From assembly GCA_026545225.1 (NCBI GenBank), contig CM048850.1, forward strand, positions 4,216,001 through 4,280,000: a stretch of DNA of 64,000 nucleotides. Reading direction: 5' to 3'. Below are positions 58,473 through 64,000 of this stretch, piece by piece; position 1 is the stretch's first letter, and the number at the start of each line of letters is the position of its first letter. Under the pieces are notes generated by a model. The model made no database searches, had not been told where the DNA came from, and saw nothing but the letters and a program-made list of their open reading frames with translations. The stretch is from Cornus controversa. Taxonomy: Eukaryota > Streptophyta > Magnoliopsida > Cornales > Cornaceae. Position numbers and translations under genes: made by a program.

Positions 58473-58830
58473 TTCTATTGTGCCCAAACTTCAATCGGGC
58501 ATAACTTTCTCGTTTTAGATCAGAATGAGTGTGGTTTTTTTTTGAATTTGTGTATTTTCGGATTCTTTATCCAATGGTGTGGGTCTCAAATTCATGTTCT
58601 AGTAATTATAGGATTTGAGTCCCGGGATTGAGTGGTTTACATGTTTAGTGGTTCGTAACCCTTGAGAAATGTACTAGTGTGAGTACTTAGACCTTATGAA
58701 TGATGTTATAGCATCATTTTGATGTTTGAGAGGTTGTATAAATGTATGTGGATGATTTGAGTTGCTAGAGTAGATTGTGGTGCATGAGACAGACTGAGAG
58801 CAAAGGTGCAAGAATCTAGACAGAAGGTAT

Positions 58831-58866
58831 TTCGATCGTGCGAAATGACCATTTCGCATGATCGAA
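58831..58866. repeat. Hairpin 2 of Tekay-3 LTR cassette
   Basis: 17-bp arms, 58831-58847 and 58850-58866, one mismatch, loop AC. Further copies of the word in both orientations run to about 58990. Confidence 0.9.
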
Positions 58867-59305
58867 GTTTTTGAGGATGAAAAGTCCAAAGAGGGTTGAT
58901 GTTTCGATACTAGTTCGCAAGCTTCTCGATTGTGCAAAAGTTAGGTTTCTCACAATCGAAGTTTCGATTGTGCGAAAGGCACTTTTCGATTGATCAAAAA
59001 GTTGTAGGTCTGGAATGCGAGGAACAAGCAGATGTGGTTTGATGTGGGCCCATTGAGGTTGGTTGACGTTGAGTTATGCACAACCATGTGCAAGAATAGT
59101 ATTTAAGCTTCGACAAGTGTAAGGTGTTGATGTGAGGTGATGGTGATGTGAAAACATTATTCACCCTCGGTTCGAGAGAAATAGAAACTGGAGCATGACA
59201 ACTTAGTATCAGAGTATGGTATCACAGTAAGGTTTCAAAGATGAGCTGGTGTTGTGACAATCCAATCACCCTTGGTTTTTGGGGAACAGAAATTGGGGTG
59301 TGATA

Positions 59306-59545
59306 TTATACATAATGGAATCAAAACCAATATTCTTCCATTCAAAACCCACAAATCACATATGATCCATATATGATCATTACATTTGAAACTAGAGTGC
59401 ATCAACATAAATTCAATGTAAATATAATATCATTAACATAGTCCATATGCCACAAACCGGTATGTACATCTATTTACATCTCAACAGGTCAAAAGTCCAA
59501 AAATAGAACTCAACAAGGTCCATTGAGCTATTCATGGTTCATCAT
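59306..59545 (-). repeat. Tekay-2 5' LTR, second segment
   Basis: Resumes the LTR broken at 43885 and matches about 22816-23055. Begins with TTATA (target duplication of Tekay-3) and stops where Athila-3 begins; ATCAT (59541-59545) is the expected left duplication of Athila-3. Confidence 0.9.
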
Positions 59546-60330
59546 TGATAAGCAATGAATGTTGTGTATTCAATGCCCCTAAAATTATATGAATTAGTGT
59601 ATTAGTAATATTTATTTCATATTTTTGTTAATAATTTTAATTTTTTCATGATTTCAGGTGATTAAGGGTAATTCTGATTAATAATGACGTAATTGGGCTA
59701 CAGATGGTGCTATTTTAGTAGAAAGCTAGAGTTTGACCCATGAGATATGTTTATATTGAAGATCCAAACTAAATGGATTGAAGAAATGGGCTGGAAATGC
59801 ATTTAAATGAAGAAAAGGGACACGAACCTATTCACATTGAAGATTGGGCCAATTCAGGCCTAAAAAGTTTTGGACCCATTTTGGTATTTAGACCATAACT
59901 CCGTACACGATTGTTAAAATGATCCAAAATCTTCAAGGGTTGAAAGAAATTCAATTCTGTACAACTTCATATTTCACAAAAATTTCCTAAAATAGACGTT
60001 TACGGTAACTTTCTGCCCTATTTGCGCAACTGTCACTTTTTGGGAACAAATGCCACTTTTTGAGGCGCAGGTGCCTTTTTCTTATGCGCATTTGCCACTT
60101 TGGGCGACTAGGTGTCCCGTTTGTGTTTTTTTTCGCAAAGTAAATAGGGAGAAAAGAAGAAAAACTAGGTATTCTGAAGTGAAGAAACATAGAGATATAG
60201 ACAGAGGCGATTCGTGACGATACGGGCAAGAAGATGGCAATTTCATCATCATTCAAGCTTGGACCTCCAATCATAAGCAGCTAAAAGATCATTCTGGGGA
60301 AGTGACTTAACCCTAACATGTCTTTCAATG

Positions 60331-63105
60331 TGTAGAGATCGTGCCCAATTTTGGCCGATTTTTCAATTTTTGTTATTTATTACTTTAAATGCATTTTAAA
60401 TGATGTTTAACATGTTTTGAATGCGGGGAACATGTTTAGAGGGTTGGAATAGGGTTTTGGGAAGTTTTGGTGACTTTTGTCAAAAATTGACTTTTTTGAG
60501 TTTGGTTAACCTAGGGGCATGGGCCTTGTGGGCCCAGAAATTTTAAAAGTGTTGGAATGACTTCAAAATTGGAGGATAACTTAAATAAAATATTTGACGC
60601 GCAACGGAGTCGATTTCGTGTCAATCTAAGTTACGGAACTCCGAAAATGAGCCCGAGAAGGTTTTGCAAAAAGGTGATGGCAAACTAGTAATTAAGAGAA
60701 GGTCACTTAGCTATAAATACTAAGAGAGATCAGCTCTTCTCTCATTTTTCATCCTAGCAGCCGAGAGAGAGAGATATATATGTATATACATACAAGCTTC
60801 ATCTCCTCCTCTTCTTCACTAGATTTGAGGGCCTTAGAGTGGGATTTTGATTTCACCGAAGGAGGAAGAAACGCTCTACACATCAAGGGCTCGAGATTGA
60901 TTGGTTCAAAGATCATTTCGGAGAAATTTGGGTTTTGAGAGATTGGGGAAAATCAATTGGAAGCTCTTCCAATTTGAGGTAGGGGTGCTAGACTCACTTC
61001 TACTTTGATCTTGTGGTCCCTTTCTAAATATCATAAGAGATAGTTTTTGATTTCTTGAACCTAGGTCTATGTATATATATATATATATCTATACCATGGT
61101 GATTTATGCATGTATAAGTGTCCAACATGTTAGTTAGGGCTTATGCATGGTATGTGTGTGCAAATGTGACTATAATGCTTTTGGTGAAAAAAATGTGTTT
61201 GTTTGATGAAAACATGAAAAATATGATTTTCTAGCAAAATCCATGAGCATAGTGATTTTCATGATGTGAGTGTGATAACATTGTGACAATCTTGAGTTGG
61301 AAGGAAAATGCATTGATTTGACGAAAAAAATGCATGCATTGTGTGACTATGTGCATTGGTGTGATTATATGCACTATATGATGATTTTGGGGTATGAGTG
61401 TGAAATTAAGATAAGGGGAAGGCCCCTAGGGTGAAAGACCCAAAACTTGGCCAAGAGGAGGTGCTCCCTTCGGGTTAGTAACCCGATAAAGCACAAGCAG
61501 AGTTTGGGTGCCGAAGAGACCCTTACTATTGGAATGATGAGAAAGCCCCCTTTGGATTGATTTGGTGTGAGTTATATATATATATATAAGTTGTGACTTG
61601 TCCAATTTGATATATATATATATATATATATGCATATGTATTTGCACTTTATGTGAAGCATCATGCATGATTTGAGAAATGTGGATGTTTGGGTAAAAAT
61701 GCATGAGCATATGCATTCATGCATGGCTTACGGGTTAGAGTGGGGATGGGTGGATCATTTCTACTGAGCCGTTGAGATGCTCACCCCATTATATAAAACA
61801 TTTTCAAATAAGGCGCCAATAGAAGACGAAGCATGATTAGCTCTATGGATATGTTGAGCTTATTTTTGGACTTTTACTCTTTTGAGATGTAGATAAATGT
61901 CCTTGCCGGCTTGTGGCATGTGGACAATGGTTGTGGTGTTGCCTTTACATTTGTATCCTCTTATGTATGTGAAATTCAAATGTAAGTGCCACACTCGTAG
62001 GAAAGTGATTTTTGAGAAGTGTATGTATAATGGCTTCCTTCATTTGAGACTTGTTGAATGTATGCAAAAAGGGCCATTTGAATTCTTATATGTATGGTTC
62101 CATGGATTATGTATGGATTCGGAATTTAAATGGATGAATGTATTCTTTTGTCTCTTATATCTTAATTTCGTGGGTATGAATGTTTAGAGTTGGGGATTTA
62201 TGTTGGAATCATGGTTGTAGGATCTCAATGTATAAGTTAGATTGTATGGTTGGATTAATGAAGATCACCTTTGAAAATAATGAGGATGTTTGGTTCACTT
62301 GAATTTTATGTGCATGGTGGACTTTGGATAAATTTTCTATGATTATACAAGATTTGAGATTCAAATGTATAGGTTGATGTGTGAGTGTGATTTTATATCA
62401 ATGGTAGATGATTTATATGAGATATGAATGATCTAAGGTGGTTTGGTTGAGATTTGGGTTCACTTTGATCTCATATAGGTGTTTGGGAGAAGCTGGGCAG
62501 TGCATCTCGATTAATCGAAATGCCTATTTCGATTAATCGAGATGCCCATCTCGATTGATCGAAATGGTTGCGAGATTTTATGATTTTTCAGGCTTAATTT
62601 CGATTAATCGAAGTCCCAATCTCGATTAATCAAAATATTGCAGGTCCAAGGTACCGAGGGGCTGTTTTCTTCGATTAAAGGGGTCAAAATCTCGATTGAT
62701 CGAGATCCAATCTCGATTGATCAAGATTACTTTTCACAGCAAGGTTCAAAAATTGTCCAGACTTCGTTTCAATGCCATTTCTTCGTTTTAAAGCGTGATT
62801 TTTTTTGAAATTGAGTATTTTTGAAAGCTCTATCCAATGGTGTAGGTTTCAGAATCAAATTCCATCTGTGTAAAAAGTTGAGGTCCGGAACTTAGTGACT
62901 TGTAAGTATAGAACCAAAGGTGAAAATCATTTGCAAGGGCCTTTGATGATCTAATGCCACTTGAAGGGTGTGAATATAGAATTCTTCTGCAATAGAATGG
63001 ATTATAATGATATATATATATAAGGTGTCGAAACTTGAGGTGAAATTACGGATTCACCCCCGTTTCCTTCGCTCCTAATCGGGTGTCGGAAACCGGGGCG
63101 TGACA
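60331..63105 (+). repeat. Solo Tekay-type LTR in Athila-3 LTR
   Basis: 2775 bp, TGTAGAGATC...GCGTGACA, flanks CAATG (60326-60330) and CAATA (63106-63110). TATAAATA at 60712-60719, AT microsatellites at 61072-61090, 61572-61588 and 61610-61630, and the strongest palindrome cassette of the window at 62502-62730. The LTR start resembles Tekay-2 more than Tekay-3. Confidence 0.93.
62502..62545. repeat. Perfect 20-bp hairpin in solo LTR
   Basis: Arms 62502-62521 and 62526-62545 are exact reverse complements, loop GCCT. Each arm contains the 12-bp palindrome TCGATTAATCGA. Further copies of TCGATTRATCGA follow to about 62730. Confidence 0.95.
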
Positions 63106-63756
63106 CAATATTTTAGTTGTATATTAATTTGGGAATGATTTAATTTGTGTATTGATTGTATAACTAAGAATTACACAATAGCTCTGCTATTAGTTTGAAT
63201 TTTAATAGATTCTTTCATTGCATATTGACTTTTGTTCTTGTAGAATGAATGTAAATTTGCATGATTAGGGTTGGTTCTTTTCAATTTCTGTTATGTTGTT
63301 AAGATGGATTATACATTAGTTTTCACAGACCGTTCAACTTAGAGTTTTGATAATTCGTACTAAGCAAAGATGGGTTATCATATCATTATTTAGTCAGATG
63401 TATAAGCCATGCTAAGCAAAGATTAGTTATGCTTAATTGTATGTTGAACGAATCCTCTTTATAGAACTGAATTGGGCTTGTAGCCATTCTTTTTTAAATG
63501 CATAGATTAAATGTCCCAAATTAGTACAATTGTCATTGTTAGAAGGTTAGTGGTGAAGTCAATTCCCAGAACCTTCTCGACCTAATTAAATTTCGTAAAA
63601 TACATTTACAAATAGCTTTAATTTTTTTAATTAAATTCAAGATCAAATATCAACAATTGCAAGTCCTTAAGGTTCGACACCCTCTATATAGCCCTATCCT
63701 ACGAGGACTCATTCTATTGCAAGTAGTTAAGTAAAATTGACACCACATCAATTTTT

Positions 63757-63774
63757 TGGCGCCGTTGCTGGGGA
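63757..63774 (+). other. Athila-3 PBS (tRNA-Asp type)
   Basis: TGGCGCCGTTGCTGGGGA, complementary to the 3' end of plant tRNA-Asp with one change, six bases after the LTR end. Confidence 0.92.
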
Positions 63775-64000
63775 CTTGCTTGAATAGTTTTGGTGCTTAG
63801 TCTTAAAGATTAGTTTTCATTTAATTGTTAAGTTAGAATTTTTCTTTATTCTTTTTTGATCCATTTCATTTTTTTTTCTTTCCGAGTACAGGTGCTTTTG
63901 GTTACGAATTGTGAACGGATGAGTGGAATTCATTGTAACTCTCTGTGAACTTTTCATATTCACATTACTTGTGCTTGTTTATTCTAGTTAGAACTTTGCT
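63775..64000 (+). other. Athila-3 untranslated leader
   Basis: T-rich, no reading frame recognised; gag would start further right. Confidence 0.6.

Larger units (their letters stand above)
43886..59305 (+). mobile_element. Tekay-3: gag-only, non-autonomous Tekay element
   Basis: Plus strand. 5' LTR 43886-52128 (2.65 kb without its nested element), PBS 52132-52144, gag 52521-53621, 3 kb of non-coding DNA with a tandem array, PPT 56677-56690, 3' LTR 56691-59305. TSD TTATG/TTATA (43881-43885, 59306-59310). The internal region is only about 4.6 kb and contains no protease, RT, RNase H or integrase. Movement would have needed enzymes in trans. Confidence 0.9.
56691..59305 (+). repeat. Tekay-3 3' LTR
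   Basis: 2615 bp, TGTAGAGACC...GTGTGATA (terminal ACA changed to ATA). Collinear with the 5' LTR without its insertion. Joining 44422 to 50017 reproduces this LTR at about 57228-57235, confirming the CRM-like insertion point. Confidence 0.95.
22231..59545 (-). mobile_element. Tekay-2: Ty3/gypsy (Tekay/Del chromovirus) split by four insertions
   Basis: Minus-strand element nested in Athila-2. Pieces: 3' LTR 22231-23485 plus 35825-36908; internal region 36909-43273 (chromodomain, integrase, RNase H, RT, protease, gag); 5' LTR 43274-43885 plus 59306-59545, truncated in view by Athila-3. Insertions are the copia array, a solo Athila LTR (37633-39000), Tekay-3 and Athila-3. The two LTRs match over all shared parts. 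Clade call rests on the chromodomain after integrase, DSGA-type protease context in its sister copy, long LTRs and gag motifs. Confidence 0.9.
59546..63750 (+). repeat. Athila-3 5' LTR (split by solo Tekay LTR)
   Basis: TGATAAGC...CACATCA; about 1.42 kb when the nested LTR and one duplication copy are removed, comparable with the other Athila LTRs. A cluster of TGCGCA and TGCCACTTT words lies at 60023-60120. Confidence 0.88.
59546..64000 (+). mobile_element. Athila-3: start of an Athila-type element, right end outside window
   Basis: Plus strand. 5' LTR 59546-63750 with a nested solo LTR, then an Asp-type PBS at 63757 and a non-coding leader to 64000. The LTR start TGATAAGC matches the Athila-2 terminus, so both are one subfamily. 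Coding regions would lie beyond the window. Confidence 0.88.

Noticed and set aside
61072..61630. AT microsatellites as a matrix attachment or origin region
   Set aside because: Short (TA)n runs in an LTR; no further support.
62502..62545. Hairpin as a MITE or foldback transposon
   Set aside because: No target duplication around it, and the equivalent place in sister LTRs holds other palindromes rather than an empty site.

Overview
The window reads as nuclear DNA of a flowering plant, probably a eudicot, from a gene-poor, heterochromatin-like region. It is AT-rich. Everything I can identify is LTR retrotransposon: Ty3/gypsy of the Tekay/Del, Athila and CRM-like lineages, and Ty1/copia. I found no cellular gene, no tRNA or rRNA gene and no CRISPR array. 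The species cannot be named from this sequence. The only tRNA-like words are primer-binding sites (initiator-Met type in Tekay, copia and the CRM-like element; Asp type in Athila).

Layout, left to right. (1) Tekay-1, minus strand, runs from before base 1 to 19580. Its gag is split by Athila-1 (2399-16114, minus, TSD CATAC), which itself carries a solo Tekay LTR (7196-9774). (2) Athila-2, minus, contributes a 3' LTR (19863-21160) and 1.07 kb of internal sequence up to 22230. (3) Tekay-2, minus, starts at 22231 inside Athila-2. Its 3' LTR is split by a copia array (23486-35824), its integrase by a solo Athila-type LTR (37633-39000), and its 5' LTR by Tekay-3 (43886-59305, plus, TSD TTATG/TTATA) and then by Athila-3 (from 59546, plus, past the window end). 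(4) Tekay-3's 5' LTR holds a CRM-like chromovirus (44423-50011, plus, TSD GACGG/AACGG). (5) Athila-3's 5' LTR holds a solo Tekay-type LTR (60331-63105, TSD CAATG/CAATA). The deepest stack is four levels: CRM-like in Tekay-3 in Tekay-2 in Athila-2.

All coding regions are pseudogenes. Where the lost codon can be inferred, most stops are Gln to TAG/TAA, Arg to TGA or Trp to TAG, which are C-to-T or G-to-A changes. Three of five reverse transcriptase copies have a changed catalytic box.

The features I find most unusual are: clusters of short TCGA-centred palindromes at a similar place in every Tekay LTR subfamily, with a different word in each subfamily and one word shared with an Athila LTR; a two-level tandem repeat (about 42 bp and about 170 bp) in gag-only Tekay-3; a CRM-like pol frame that runs through its own 3' LTR boundary; a duplicated primer-binding leader in two Tekay elements; and a tandem copia arrangement sharing one LTR. 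All boundaries, alignments and translations were made by eye.
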